This document shows, piece after piece, positions 1 through 11,271 of a DNA stretch of 64,000 bases. The stretch is from Apodospora peruviana. Taxonomy: Eukaryota > Ascomycota > Sordariomycetes > Sordariales > Lasiosphaeriaceae. The notes under the pieces were generated by a model. That model ran no database searches and was not told the DNA's origin. It saw only the letters and a list, made by a program, of their open reading frames with translations. A program made the position numbers and the translations under genes. The stretch is from positions 744,001 to 808,000 of the forward strand of contig JAUEDM010000001.1 in the NCBI GenBank assembly GCA_033439685.1, in the 5' to 3' direction. Numbering within the stretch: the stretch's first letter is position 1; every line of letters starts with the position of its first letter.

Positions 1-3000
1 TCAACAGACTCCTGTCGCTGCAGTGGTTTGTGCGCAGATTCTGCCTCTTCCTGCAAAGCAAGCTCCATCGCCTTAGCAGCGGCTTCCTTGTCGCGCTTCT
101 TCTGCTCCTTCTTGCTAAGCTTAGGAGCCCACTCATCATCTTCAGCAATAGTAACCTCACGAGACTGCTCAGGAACCGTCTCGCGAGGCGACTCCACTAA
201 AAAAGACTGTTGCTGCTCGGGCTCGGGCTCAGCGACAATCGATTTGGCGGAAGCAAAAGTCGACTCCGTCGAAAACTTGTCCCACGAATCGGAGCTCTGC
301 CGCTTACTGTCGACACCACGCTGAGACTGTGACGACGGCTCAGAGACCTTTTCCCAGGAATCAGGACTTCCTCGCTTTCCCCTTTTCCTCCTGCTGGACT
401 TGGTAGGCGAGTCATCCCAGTCATCGGTCTCTCCGCGACTAGCATCCGAGGCAGCGGTCACGACACTGGGTTGAGACGGTTTAATGGTCTCGCGGGAAGA
501 CGAGACTAATTCCTCATCATCTGGTGGCAATTCACGAGTAGTCTGTTCATTCGAGCCCGGTGGCGAATCCCGTCTTCGGTAGGTAGGATCCTCGATGACG
601 ATATTCGGATCAAAGCCCGTAGACTGGAGCCCGGCAGCGAGATGCGCCGCAAAATCGACGTCGTCGGCGAACGCACCGGGCATCTTGGCGGTGGTTGCCG
701 ATGGGCTCGAAGGCTTGGGGCCAACCTCGGGTGGCTTATCGTCATCCCCGGTGAGGGTAGCTACTGTTGCTATAGCTGCTGCTGTTGCCGCTGCTGTCGT
801 TGCTATTGCAGCTGTTTGAGAGGTAGACGACGTAGAGGGTGCATCTGACTCCTCGGCCCTCTTTTGCTGCGATTCTGCCTTTTGCACAACCGATCGGAAC
901 TTGTCTTTCTGATCTTCTCCAACAACAGCAGTCTTGTCACCACCTGATTCCTCCGCAAGCTTTTTCTTCTCAGCCGCGACGGCGCGTTCAGCTAGCGCAG
1001 CGGCCATTTGGCCCCACAGAGGACTTCTCTTCTTCTTGATCAGCGGTCTCACTTCTTGCTGTGCCGGTTCTACTACTTCACGAGAACGGTCCTGGCGGCG
1101 CTCGGGGCTCTCGACGTCGTAATGCTTAGTGTCATTCTCGCCCCAGGTCACCGACTTGGCTCCAGTCGCGGAATCATCGTCGGGCGGCCCAACGGTGACA
1201 ATATCGGCCTGGTGGGATATCGTCTCTTCCTGTTTATCTTTCGCCGGCTCGGAAGCCCTCTCCCTCTCGCGCTGCTTCTCCGGGCTCGGCGTGGATCTGG
1301 GAGTCGGCAGGACCAGGTTAAGCAGGGGCCGTTCGCGCTCACACGAGGGATCCCTAGACTTGAAGATGGGCACGATCGCCGGCCCGAATTCTGTCGGAGG
1401 AGGGGCACGATACCGGTGGAGATCCCTCGGGATGATGACATTGTCGATGCGGACGTCAGCGTTCGGCCCCTCGTACTTGCTCTTGTTCGATCGGTGCATA
1501 TCGGGTGGAGTAGGCGGCATCTTGACAACCGGCTCTCCCTCAGCGTCGGTGTACTTGTCCACCACCGACGCGGACGGAGAAGCGCTGCGCGAGCGGATCT
1601 TCTCCTGAATCTCCTCACGGTAGCGCTTGTTGGCCGCTTCCTGCACGGGATCACGGACAGGTTCTGTGTCACGCTTGCGTGGGCCATCACCAAGTCCAGA
1701 CGGAGAAGCCGTGACTATCTGAGGTCTCACCGAGGGCGAACGCACTCTCGAGCCACCCCGAGACGTCCCTCGGCGAACCTCGTCCTCGTGGATATCGCGA
1801 CGGCTCATGCGCCGGTCACGTCCGCGAGCGTCCTCTTCCTCCGGCTCCGGCACCACGGTAGGTAATTCAGCGGGATAATTGGGCTCGGGGGCTTCGACAA
1901 CCTGTGGAGTCACGGTTCCCTTGGGTGTAGAGTAGACGGGCGTCTGGAAGGCGTCATCCGGGACCTGGAACTGAAAGGGGTCAACAGGTCCCTTGTTAGA
2001 CGACGAAGAGGAAGTGCCCTTGCTGGACCGTGTCGCTTCCGCCGGCGGCACCTCTCCCCTCGCTTCAGCAAGCAGCCTAGCGCGCTCCTTCTCGCGCTCG
2101 AGTTCCTGCTGAATCTCGGCCAACATACGGCGGGTCTCCGCCTGCTGCCGACGACGCTCCTCACGGCTGGGTTTCTTCGGTTCGCGGGGATCGGCGACTA
2201 TCAGACCCGTGGCGTTCGAGCGCTTCTCGTCTGACTTAGGCTCCTCGCGCTTCCCGTCGCGGATCGAATCGCGCTCGTCGACGATCTTGACAGGATCCCG
2301 CTCCCGTTTGTAGCGCCGCTTGTCCTCCCGATCGCCGTCTCCGGGATGGGGAACCGTAGCATTTAGGATCACTACAGGGGCGACGGCGGCGCGTGTCTTC
2401 TCGGTTTCCTTAGAGCCACGGTTACGTTCGTCTTTCGCCAGCTGCTCATCTCGGAGGCGACGCTCTTCCTTCTCGCGCCGTTCATATTGCTCCAGCAGGC
2501 GGCGTTTCTCCTTTTCGATGAAGTCGCGTTCCTCTTGACCCTTGTCGCGCTTACTGCTCTCGTCCGTCCGATCGAGGACAGCCACAGATGCTGCCCCAAC
2601 AAGAGCTGCGCCCGCCGCGACACGGGCGACGGTTTTGGCATCAGAAGTTGAGCGAGAGTAGCGATCTTCCTCACGGTGGTAATCGTCGTCTCGGGACCGA
2701 TATTTGTCCTTAGCCGGTCGGTCTTCCACGTCCCGCCGGTCTTTGCGATCCACGAGACTAATAGGTCCAGCCACGGCAGGCGTGACCCCAACAGCTGTCG
2801 CGTCAACTACGCTCCGGCCATCAGTCACTTGGCGTGGGCGGCGATCATCTATAGGTCTGGTATCACGTCGGTCATCGTACTTTGAATCGTAGTTGTCATC
2901 ACGTCTGCTGTCACGTCGATCGTCGTACTTATCATCACGCCTGGCATCACGTCGGTCATCGTACTTGTCATCACGGTGCTTCTCCTTGCGATCAGACAGT

Positions 3001-4364
3001 ACCGCGGCCCCCAGAACGGCAGCGCCCGTTCCGAGGACCGCAGCATCAGCGAGACTAAAGCCGTCCGACGACTTCCTCGAGTGGCGCGTTGCCTGTTCGG
3101 CAGCCATGCGCTGTTCCTCCAGCACGCGCGTCGACACAGGAACGCGCGGCTTAGGCGCTTGGATAGGGACCGGGGCCGGACGAGAATAAGTCATCGGGTC
3201 ATGCGGCCCAGACACAACAGACGACCCAGCAACAGCTTCGAATCGTGCCGGGTCAGAGGTAGGCATCGGGTACACGTTCCGCATCGGCCGGGCCTCCATC
3301 GAAGCGCTATCAGGGTGCGGGATAGGCTCTTCGATGCGCTGAAGTGGCTGGAGAGGCTGGACCCGGGAAGAGTCGATCGGGAAGGTCTGCGACCGGGCAT
3401 ATTCGCCCGGCCGGTACCCGCAGGGGGTGTTGATATACCCGCGCAGGGAGTTCACGGGTCCAAACAGCGCGGGATCAACAGCGGAGCTCTTCCTGTCAGG
3501 TGGCCGGATCGCCTCCGATGGGCGTTCGGAGTGGATAGTTGGTGCAACCGGGGGCAGAGCAGGCAGGTGAGTGGTGGAGCCGTAAGCAAGCCCGGCGTCG
3601 TAGTCGCCATCGCTCAGGGAGTCGTCATCCGAAGCCGACTCCCAGTCCGATTCCTCGCCTGGCTTGGAGGAACCAATTCCGCGATCGAGGTTGTTGCTAT
3701 GGCGCCCGTGGCGGAACTTGTGGATCGCAGTCGCGGCGGCTATCACCTGCGACGGGCGCTTGATGCCCCGTGATTCGGTATGCCGGAGGTTCTCTGCCTT
3801 GGCCAGATCAGAGAGCTTGCGGCCCAGAGCGATAATCTCCTCGTCGGTCTGGCCGCGCTTCAGCAGGGGGCGGCCGTCTGGGCCAAAAAGGGGCTCTGGT
3901 CCATGCTGAGGGCGGTACTGCTGTTGTTGTGGGTATTGTTGGTTGTATTCGAGGTACTGTTGTTGCTGATGCGGCGCAACAGTTGGCGCGTCCCGCCGGT
4001 CCAGGGAATTCTTGGATATGTAGCCCTGTCCGTAAGCCAAATCGCTGTCGACGGAGGAAGAGGAGGCATTCTTGTTGCGGAACGAACGGCGCTTGCGCAC
4101 CTTCTTGGCGGACGAGGAGGCAAAGAAGGAGCGGAAGCCGAAGCGTTTCTTGCGCGAGATGTTGAGGAGGGAGGAGGAGGTCGACGAGGACGACGAGGTG
4201 CTGGAGTCGGCGCGTGACCGGTGGACGGTCTGGGAGTGCATCGGGGGCTGTTGGCCTTGGACGGCGGCGACGGCGGCGAGCTGCTCTCTGGAATGTCGGC
4301 GCTCGGCGCGTCGCCGTCGGGAGCTCTCGGGGCTCCGCCGACGGGGTTCAGAGCGCTGCATCAT
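1..4364 (-). CDS. lah: Leashin-like Woronin-body tether (involucrin-repeat protein), N-terminal part, cut by window edge
   Basis: The minus-strand frame is open without a stop from an ATG at 4364 (the next codon is also ATG) to base 1, giving 1,454 visible codons; the C-terminus lies outside. The start has an Arg/Ser-rich segment, then KKRFGFRSFF, a Ser-rich stretch and SSSSVDSDLAYGQGY near residue 100. After that come long charged, low-complexity segments with K/E/R-rich coiled-coil character, a coding tandem repeat around DDKYDDRRD (nt 2870-2990), and three Ala-rich stretches (near nt 3000-3070, 2570-2660, 760-830). Further on are GFDPNIVIEDPTYRRRDSPP and recurring DSWEK/DSWDK units followed by DDEWAPKLSKKEQKKRDKE. 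These match the fungal family annotated as involucrin repeat protein, orthologous to Neurospora leashin, which tethers Woronin bodies to the septal or cortical region. Function is inferred from the family. No intron was seen in this part. The family is very large (several thousand residues), so most of the gene should lie to the left. Confidence 0.82.
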   Translation of the reverse strand, partial: MMQRSEPRRRSPESSRRRRAERRHSREQLAAVAAVQGQQPPMHSQTVHRSRADSSTSSSSSTSSSLLNISRKKRFGFRSFFASSSAKKVRKRRSFRNKNASSSSVDSDLAYGQGYISKNSLDRRDAPTVAPHQQQQYLEYNQQYPQQQQYRPQHGPEPLFGPDGRPLLKRGQTDEEIIALGRKLSDLAKAENLRHTESRGIKRPSQVIAAATAIHKFRHGRHSNNLDRGIGSSKPGEESDWESASDDDSLSDGDYDAGLAYGSTTHLPALPPVAPTIHSERPSEAIRPPDRKSSAVDPALFGPVNSLRGYINTPCGYRPGEYARSQTFPIDSSRVQPLQPLQRIEEPIPHPDSASMEARPMRNVYPMPTSDPARFEAVAGSSVVSGPHDPMTYSRPAPVPIQAPKPRVPVSTRVLEEQRMAAEQATRHSRKSSDGFSLADAAVLGTGAAVLGAAVLSDRKEKHRDDKYDDRRDARRDDKYDDRRDSRRDDNYDSKYDDRRDTRPIDDRRPRQVTDGRSVVDATAVGVTPAVAGPISLVDRKDRRDVEDRPAKDKYRSRDDDYHREEDRYSRSTSDAKTVARVAAGAALVGAASVAVLDRTDESSKRDKGQEERDFIEKEKRRLLEQYERREKEERRLRDEQLAKDERNRGSKETEKTRAAVAPVVILNATVPHPGDGDREDKRRYKRERDPVKIVDERDSIRDGKREEPKSDEKRSNATGLIVADPREPKKPSREERRRQQAETRRMLAEIQQELEREKERARLLAEARGEVPPAEATRSSKGTSSSSSNKGPVDPFQFQVPDDAFQTPVYSTPKGTVTPQVVEAPEPNYPAELPTVVPEPEEEDARGRDRRMSRRDIHEDEVRRGTSRGGSRVRSPSVRPQIVTASPSGLGDGPRKRDTEPVRDPVQEAANKRYREEIQEKIRSRSASPSASVVDKYTDAEGEPVVKMPPTPPDMHRSNKSKYEGPNADVRIDNVIIPRDLHRYRAPPPTEFGPAIVPIFKSRDPSCERERPLLNLVLPTPRSTPSPEKQRERERASEPAKDKQEETISHQADIVTVGPPDDDSATGAKSVTWGENDTKHYDVESPERRQDRSREVVEPAQQEVRPLIKKKRSPLWGQMAAALAERAVAAEKKKLAEESGGDKTAVVGEDQKDKFRSVVQKAESQQKRAEESDAPSTSSTSQTAAIATTAAATAAAIATVATLTGDDDKPPEVGPKPSSPSATTAKMPGAFADDVDFAAHLAAGLQSTGFDPNIVIEDPTYRRRDSPPGSNEQTTRELPPDDEELVSSSRETIKPSQPSVVTAASDASRGETDDWDDSPTKSSRRKRGKRGSPDSWEKVSEPSSQSQRGVDSKRQSSDSWDKFSTESTFASAKSIVAEPEPEQQQSFLVESPRETVPEQSREVTIAEDDEWAPKLSKKEQKKRDKEAAAKAMELALQEEAESAHKPLQRQESV

Positions 4365-5638
4365 GGTTGCGCTTGGCCGCTCAAAACAGCTGGAAGTCGA
4401 TTACGGCCCATTCATTGGTGATTTTCATGCGCATGCGATAGCTTTGGTTCAATAGTTTGGACTGCGCGTGTCGTTAAAGGTTCGGAGAAGTCGTCGTGAA
4501 CTAACCCGTTGTTGATGTTGTTGTGGTTTTGGTGTAGCTGAGGTCTAAGTCGAGGTCCGGGCAGTTGTGGACGGATTTACGGGAGGTTGGTGCTGAGAGC
4601 CCTCTGTTGCAGTGGACTGGCAGGGGTTCTTCACCCCACAAGCGGCGGTCACAGGGCTGCTCGCTGGACAACCAGGCGGAAGGATCACTCAGATCAGCTC
4701 AAAACCCCACACAAATCCACCTGCCCTCAGCCTTCTCTCCAGTGGCCAAAGCTCCTGCGGTGGACCTTCGTTTTCCCCTCCGTCCAATCACACGTGATGA
4801 TTGAGGTTTTAGTGCGCTCTTCAGCTCACTTGAGCACTTGCGAGCGTCTCTTCACTTCAAAATTTCAGAGACCTGCTGGTGTCGCGACGGAACGCTGTCT
4901 GGTTGGCAGCCTTCTTCTTCCGGCCTTCGAGGTGGCCTGGTCGCGTCGCACATTCACGGCCATAAATCTTTTCACCGCTCCCCAATTTCCGTCGTCGGTG
5001 GCGTCCCGAAGAAAGGTGGCCGCCAATGCGGAGCAACAGAACGCAGTCATACGGCCCAGACGGACACTTACATAGCTTGGTAATAACTGTCGACCTTATT
5101 TACGAATACCTTAGGTATGACGATGACAGCATTTTGATCGCGAAAGATGCCCCTTCAAAACACGATCCGCATCTTGAGCGAGGCCGTCGACTCTCTCAAC
5201 TCCACGTGTTCAGGGCGGGAACTCATATCTCCCATGTCGCCATTCATCCGCGTTGATCATTTTCCGACGCTTATCATTGACAGTCTGTACAGCATCGGCA
5301 TTGGCCTTTGAAGCGGCCTCCTGTGTGTGGACCTCAGATTCTGCGGTGCCGCCACCCATCCACGCCTTCGTGCTGGTTAGCTTCATGCACGAAGCCGTCC
5401 TTCCGCTTACACGCCTGTCGTATGGTCTGCATGATGCGGCATGTGTGGCACTCCCAAAGACTCTCACCTCAACGAAGGAGGCAGGTGAGCACACAGCCTG
5501 ATGATGGCAATGTCTCACGAGGGGCCAGTTCATATAAAAAGGATATCAAATGCATCTATATTCATCGGCCGTGAACCTCTAACCAGTCCTTCGCCAGGCT
5601 TCTATATACAAAAGGTGCCTTACCAAAACACAGAAAGC
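4365..5638. other. Intergenic: leashin 5' region and cellobiohydrolase 3' flank
   Basis: No credible gene was seen; short open frames here lack family resemblance. The stretch just right of 4364 must hold the leashin promoter and 5' UTR. The part next to 5638 holds the 3' UTR of the cellobiohydrolase gene. Confidence 0.6.
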
Positions 5639-7186
5639 TTATTGGCCGCCCGCAAAGGTCGAGTTGATCGCCCCCAGCTTGATGTTGGAATAGATCACAT
5701 ACGCATCAGGATGAGCCGCCTCAACGGTCTTGGGCTCGCCAGCCTCGGGATCACAGCGACCACGAAGGACACCGGGCTTGGCAACGTCTGCGTTAGTCGG
5801 GAAATGGCTATCAAGCCAGTTCATCGAAACAGCACTGATTAAGGCGTGAGTTAGCGACATCATTCTCTTCGTATTGACTGGGAAACAGGGGAGCGGAAAC
5901 GTACTGATCATCCCAAACGCTGAGTACGAGAACCATCTTCTCGAGCTGCTTGCTCATGGCCGCCATCCCGCCAACCGTGGCAAAGTAGTTGTTGTCACCA
6001 AACGCCGCCTTTTGCTGCTTGCAGAAGTCGTCGCTGATGTGGTTGACGGCATCGACTCCTTCGATGGAAGCTAAAGGCTTATATCAGCACATATCCTGCC
6101 CCTGACTGACACAAGCTGATGGAAGACTTACACGCCGAGTTGGGAATGACTTTCCCATCCTGCACATAGAACCTGTGGATGCTCTTCAGCGTGCCCGTAT
6201 CGGTGCCGTCGTCGGTGATGAACTGCGTGACGACGGTAAACGGCTTGGACGTGTCGACCGTCATGCCTGTGCCATAAAACTCCTTGACGCCCATCCGGAA
6301 GCTGTTGAAGTCGCAGCCGTCCTTATCACACATGCCAGTATACCGATCATCACCGTTGCCGCAGTCCGCGCCCTCGCACCTCGTCTGCTCGCCAACCTTG
6401 CACGGGTGCGGCGTATAGGCCGTCGCATCCAGGTTCGCCTCCCAGATGTCCATTTCCGCGCAGCAGGTCCCGAACTTGCCCGCCCCTTTGCTCCACCCCT
6501 CGCTGTTCGCCTCCCCGTTGATGAACTTGATGTCCCCCGGACACTGGCTGTCGCAGTAGCCGGTACCGTACTTGGCGCCCGCCTTGTTGCCGGGGAACCG
6601 GGCCATGCCGCCGTCCTCGTCCATCTCGGAGAAGTAGACGGCACCATTCAGACCGCAGGGCAGCTTGGACACGTCCACGTCGAGGGTGAACTCCTTGTTC
6701 AGCAGGTTGAACAGCCGGTACTTGGTGTCGCTGGCCATGAGGTAGACGCGCGAGCCGACGTTGGCGCCGTTGTCATTCTTGGTCACGAAGTTGAGCTTCA
6801 GGGCTCCGGCCGAGGGGGTCGTGATCCCGTAAGTCTTGGAGTAGTCGGCCCCATCGATGGCGCAGTTGGACGCGCAGGTCTTGCCGTCCGGGCAGGCAGT
6901 CGCGTTCCAGGCGTCGCCGTCGAAGCAGTTGGTGTAGCCTGTCGTGATGTGGGTCCAGCGCCAGTTTGCCTTTGTGGGAGTGTCAGTATGGGGGTTGAGG
7001 ATTGGGGCGTCAGGGGATGTTACGTACGTCGAGGACCACTTCCGTGTTCTCCTTTGTGCAGGACCCGGCCGCCGTGCAGACCTCGATGGGCATGGCAGGG
7101 TGCTTCTCGGCCGTGTTGGTGCCAACTTGCTGGCCCAGCACCACGCTGACGAATGACAGGCCTGCTAATACTGCTCGTCTATACAT
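5639..7186 (-). CDS. cbh1: Secreted GH7 cellobiohydrolase (CBH I type), catalytic core only
   Basis: Retaining exo-glucanase that releases cellobiose from cellulose chain ends, acting extracellularly. Proposed exons (minus strand): 7028-7186, 6132-6969, 5905-6070, 5639-5834; 1,359 nt in frame, 452 aa. Introns begin GTACGT, GTAAGT, GTACGT and end in AG. A signal peptide of about 18 residues ([18 protein letters not shown]) precedes the typical mature start [12 protein letters not shown]. The GH7 signature [11 protein letters not shown] lies near residues 222-232: nucleophile E225, D227 and acid/base E230 are all present. Many paired Cys, [20 protein letters not shown] and [14 protein letters not shown] match cellobiohydrolases rather than endoglucanases. 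The protein ends at INSTFAGGQ, directly after the core, with no linker and no CBM1. The family is normally carbon-catabolite repressed and cellulose induced; I did not confirm regulator sites. The paralog number within the genome is unknown, so the symbol is generic. Confidence 0.95.
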
Positions 7187-8987
7187 GGTGGCGGGTTGTT
7201 TACTTTCGGCGAGAGGAGAAAAAGGGGGGTGAGGTAAGGCACGAGATGTGATGAGGATGGCTGTCAATCCCCTGACCAGACTAGAAGCAGGATATTCATC
7301 ATCCTTTATACATGCCTCGTCCACCATTCTTTCGACATCGACCGACGAGATGATATTTCTCGGTCCATATCCCGATTCGCCACGGAGATAGCCTTGCTGA
7401 GCACCCTCCTGTTGACCCGTCATCGTTCCGTCTCTCTTCTATCTGCATCTCAGCAGCAATAAACATGCCGTCCAGGTCTCTCCACATCGCTTAACGAGAG
7501 CCCGGAAGGGGCTGAGAAGCAGGTAAAGAAAGGCGGTCTATCTTCCGTTGACCAGCAAGCCGAGCTCCAATGTTACCTAGGCTTGTTTTCCATCAGGCAA
7601 CAAATCAGCAGACCAAACCTAGTTCCCAGTATGTCATAGTAAAGACGGATTGCGGCTCTTCCAAGTTTAATGCGGTGCCCAGAGGAGGATGACCGACGGG
7701 GCGGCATTGATCACCTACCCTGGTATCGGATCACTTCTTGACCCAATCCAGCAAACCGGAACGCGACAAGCATTGCGGCTCTGATTAAGGTGCTAGTATA
7801 GCCAGATTGGCTTGCCACCACGTGGATGGTTGGTCATGAGAGAGGGTTTATGTGAAACACAGGCGGACTTTACGCCATGTCCTGAAGGCTAGCACATGAT
7901 AGGAACTATCCAGTTGATATGCATGGTTTCCAAATACATAATAGTTCCCCGGATGCTGGATGCTCAAATGAAAGATGAATGGGATGTGACCGTTTAGTGA
8001 AAGCAAAGTTTGTGGATTGGTGCGCTTAGTGGGTGTTGATGATAGAGAGAGCCGTATGCAATATCGCCGTGCATATCGAACGAAGCCTTGTCTTTGTTAG
8101 GTGTTGATGGTGTTGATTGAATGGTCCACGCACTGAGTCGGATTTTGCGTAACCGTAGTGCGATTAATTATGTATTATGTATCTGTCACACAGGAAAATG
8201 ATTTATTCTACACTGCTGTCTCACGATGTGAATTCCATAGTGTTCCCTTCCTTTTTGTGTACCGTTTAGTGTGACCTGGGAACGGATGAGGACCTTAACG
8301 TCATATGAAAATAATTGATTGAGGGGATGGATACCTAAGAATTTGACTGAAAGGCGAACAATTATTTCGGCTCGTGAGTTTATTTAGAGGCGAAAATCAG
8401 TTATGTCATACAGAATGAAAAACCCGCTCGACATTGGCGAGCACAGCGGAAAGGTCCAGTACTACGCCTAGGCTTCAGCACCCTAGCTTCAAAGCCCATG
8501 GTCGAGACCAATCGTGCCGGCTACTTTCCGATAGAGGTGCGCGAGGTCCAGCGCTTTAACCCATTCCCTTTCAAGCTCGACCCGAATCAGTCGTCAGAGA
8601 TGAATCAAGTTCGCTATCCAGCGTCTGCCTGCACGCAGGGAACAGATCATGAAGATGGTCCAGAACCTTGATTGGGATTAAGGATACCTTAAGTATAGAG
8701 GTGGTGCAGAGCAGTCGGCTACATGCAGAAAACATGGAAACAACAATTGTAAACTTTCACTCCACTCTTTGAACAACATCGCACATTCCTCTTTCGTCAC
8801 GAATTCGGGAGGCATTTCCAGGTTCCGCCCGCCCCTGAACCCGAACCCGCCGCCTCGGATCTCCGCCGCCGGACAAAATATTCCCGTCCGGTTCCCCTCC
8901 GTCACTCAATACCTTGACCTGCAACAACAACCGGCTCACACCTCCGAACCAACCTGACGGCATCTCAATTCCGACCAATCACCCACA
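7187..8987. promoter_or_regulatory. Divergent intergenic region between cellobiohydrolase and DHNA-domain gene
   Basis: About 1.8 kb between two divergently transcribed genes, so both promoters should lie here. No gene, tRNA or strong repeat was recognised. I could not support specific XlnR/XYR1 or CreA sites by eye. Confidence 0.5.
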
Positions 8988-10002
8988 ATGCCGGCATCTC
9001 CACTCTCCTCCTCATGGACCGTCCGCGCCTCAGCAGGCGAGCCCTTCGCCGTCGTCCAAGTTCGTAACTTACAAACAACAATCGAGGCCGCCGTCCCGGA
9101 CGCCTGGGGCCGCCCGCACAAGCTCCAGCCCTTGCTCGTCTCAGCCGAGCTTTCGTTTGCGCAGCCATTCGCAGCCGCCGCGGCCGACGACCAGCTCGGC
9201 AGCGACACCGTGCACTACGGCACTCTCAGTAAAGCGATCCTTGATAGTCTGCGCATCTTTTCCACCGCGGCTGTCACCGAGACCCTCGGCCGCTCGCATG
9301 TGCCCTCCTCACTCCGGGACGTGCTGGAGACGGTCTGGGTTGATCTGACGGGGTTCCATGTTGACGGCAGCAGACCGCCTGCTACACCCTTTTCGAAGAG
9401 GGAGCCGTTTTTGTCACCGGCGTCGTTGAGCAGAGTAAAGTTTTTGAGGGTCACGTTACTTTTGCCCAAGGCGAGTTTGTTGGGGGATGGGGTTAGTCTC
9501 ACTGCCAGTTCAGTTTTCAAGGCAGGTGAGGAAGGTGTTGTGGCAGAACAGCATGGCGTCGAGCTGGCGATTCATGGACTGAAGGTGCCGACTCTGATCG
9601 GGATTAACGAGAACGAACGTCTGGCGAAGCAGTTCGTTATCGCGACTGTTACTATCGACAAGTTTGCGCAGTCTGGGACGGATATCTTTACTGATGTGGA
9701 GGCTTTGGTTGTTAACGTAGGTTTGTTCTCTCTCCTACTTGTTCAACGTATGGCTAACACCGAAACAGACACTAGAGTCTTCCTCGTTCGAGACCCTCGA
9801 AGCACTGGGCGCCCATCTGGCAAACAGCATACTGACAAAGTACCGCTCTGACGAGGACGCGTGCCAGTGGCTTGTCCATATTCGCATGGAGAAGCCCACT
9901 GCCACGCCGCTGGCCGAGTGTCCGGTCGTCGAGATCCGCACCGGCGCCGTCTTTCCGGAGCTGGGGAGGCCGACGGCGGCTTCTCATGACGCCACTTCTT
10001 AG
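8988..10002 (+). CDS. Dihydroneopterin aldolase (FolB)-domain protein
   Basis: Exons 8988-9716 and 9769-10002; the intron starts GTAGGT and ends ACAG. Phase is kept (243 codons plus 77 codons and stop), giving 320 aa. The N-terminal part (WTVRASAGEPFAVVQVRNLQTTIEAAVPDAW) and the later block LAIHGLKVPTLIGINENERLAKQFVIATVTID look like the two tandem FolB/DHNA-type repeats of fungal folate enzymes. FolB enzymes convert dihydroneopterin to 6-hydroxymethyl-dihydropterin in folate synthesis. Here the HPPK and DHPS domains of the trifunctional FOL1 protein are absent. The protein may therefore be a stand-alone aldolase or a FolB-fold protein of other function. Activity is inferred from the family; I did not verify the catalytic residues. 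The start is the first ATG of the long frame, preceded by a CT/CA-rich leader. Confidence 0.78.
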
Positions 10003-10416
10003 ATCTGCTATTATGCTTGATGAGTCTAATGTATATTTCATGTGTTTCTACGGAGAGCGTATTGCATCGTGTTTCGATTATTTCATGATTGTGCACGGTG
10101 TTGGTGCTGGTGTTGGTGCTCGGCGACTTGATTACTTGGCGTTCTACTTCTAAGTATTAAACATCATTAGCATCATATCTTCTAGTCAGTAATCCCATCA
10201 ACAACGTCACATTAGACTCCGATGGAGACCTAAAGTCCTAGACTACAGCTGGATCGGTATATGCAGGTTTAGCCCTGTAAGTTGAAATCCTTCTCCTTCA
10301 AGTGTGGTTGATGTCCTGATCAAGCTCGCCTCGAATCGTGGACGCCGGAGACATTCAGTATACCCATAATGGTTGGCCACCTGAGCAATTGCAAAACGGG
10401 AGACAACCAGGCAACG

Positions 10417-11096
10417 GCACTGCATTTTTAGTCCCCGGCGAAGGGCTGAAGCCGATCTATTTTATTTCACTTGAGCGTCCATTTATATGTGATGTCCTCA
10501 ACACTGCAATTTTTTAATATTTTTAATTGGTTCCCGTTATGAACGAGCATGTGGGCGTATCACTGCAACTTATATTTCTCAACGAAGGGTTATCTCGTCC
10601 AGTTCATCAAATCCACTGAGTCTGAATAGCGTCATCTTCTGGGGGATTCCCTCGTTCTCTGCCTGAAGCACTGCAATTTTAGCCCCGAGCGAGGCGTTCA
10701 ACTCTACGTGTATTACCAGTGAGCAAACATCGACTGCGTACCTTAGTTGGTTCGACAGGTCAACATAAGGCAAGATATCGAGGAAGGCAACCCAAACGCA
10801 CGGAAATTTTAGTCCCCAAGGAGGGATCGAAATGTTTCTTGGGAAGTGACGCCGAGTGGCCGTTTCAGTCACCATACCAGGCAGCAGCTACCTATCCAGT
10901 TGCCCTGGTGGGTTTGTGTCCATGTTACCTAATTATATCTCCGTCATAACCACAGTTAGCACTGTATTTTTGGCTTCGAGCGAAGGAGTAGGCCGGTGAT
11001 CATGCTCATCCTCGACGGCGCGCAGAGCAGCGACGGGCAGTAAGTCAAGTCGAACTGCTCCGGCACTGCAATTTTAGTCCCTATTGAAGGGTTCAA
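10417..11096 (+). repeat. Cluster of a dispersed ~33-bp motif (plus orientation, at least five copies)
   Basis: Copies start near 10417, 10668, 10798, 10959 and 11063. Each reads roughly GCACTGCAWTTTTAGTCCC followed by a GAAGGG/GAGGG-TTCAA-like tail. Two further degraded copies begin CACTGCAA near 10502 and 10561. All point the same way and spacers between copies are unrelated. The same motif recurs at 31.3-31.95, 41.27 and 53.6-53.7 kb. No family was recognised. Confidence 0.8.
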
Positions 11097-11271
11097 GGTC
11101 CGGAATGCTTGGCATCCATGGGCAACGCGACGACAACCTGTTCCAGAGCAGACGCTGTAACACTCAAGCAGCAAGTCAGTTTCCACCAACCACCGAAACC
11201 TCTGCCTACCCCCTTTTCGACCCCTTTTCACTTCCATTTGCTTACCTACCTGACACAGAACCTCACACGTA

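Noticed and set aside
1008..1865. 285-codon plus-strand frame
   Set aside because: Antisense shadow of the leashin frame; Arg/Leu-rich translation without family resemblance.
6175..7149. 324-codon plus-strand frame
   Set aside because: Antisense to the GH7 gene, whose own frame has clear catalytic motifs and splice sites.
10417..11096. Idea that the 33-bp motif copies are degraded tRNA genes
   Set aside because: Only the GGGTTCAA end resembles a B-box; no A-box, cloverleaf or acceptor pairing can be formed.
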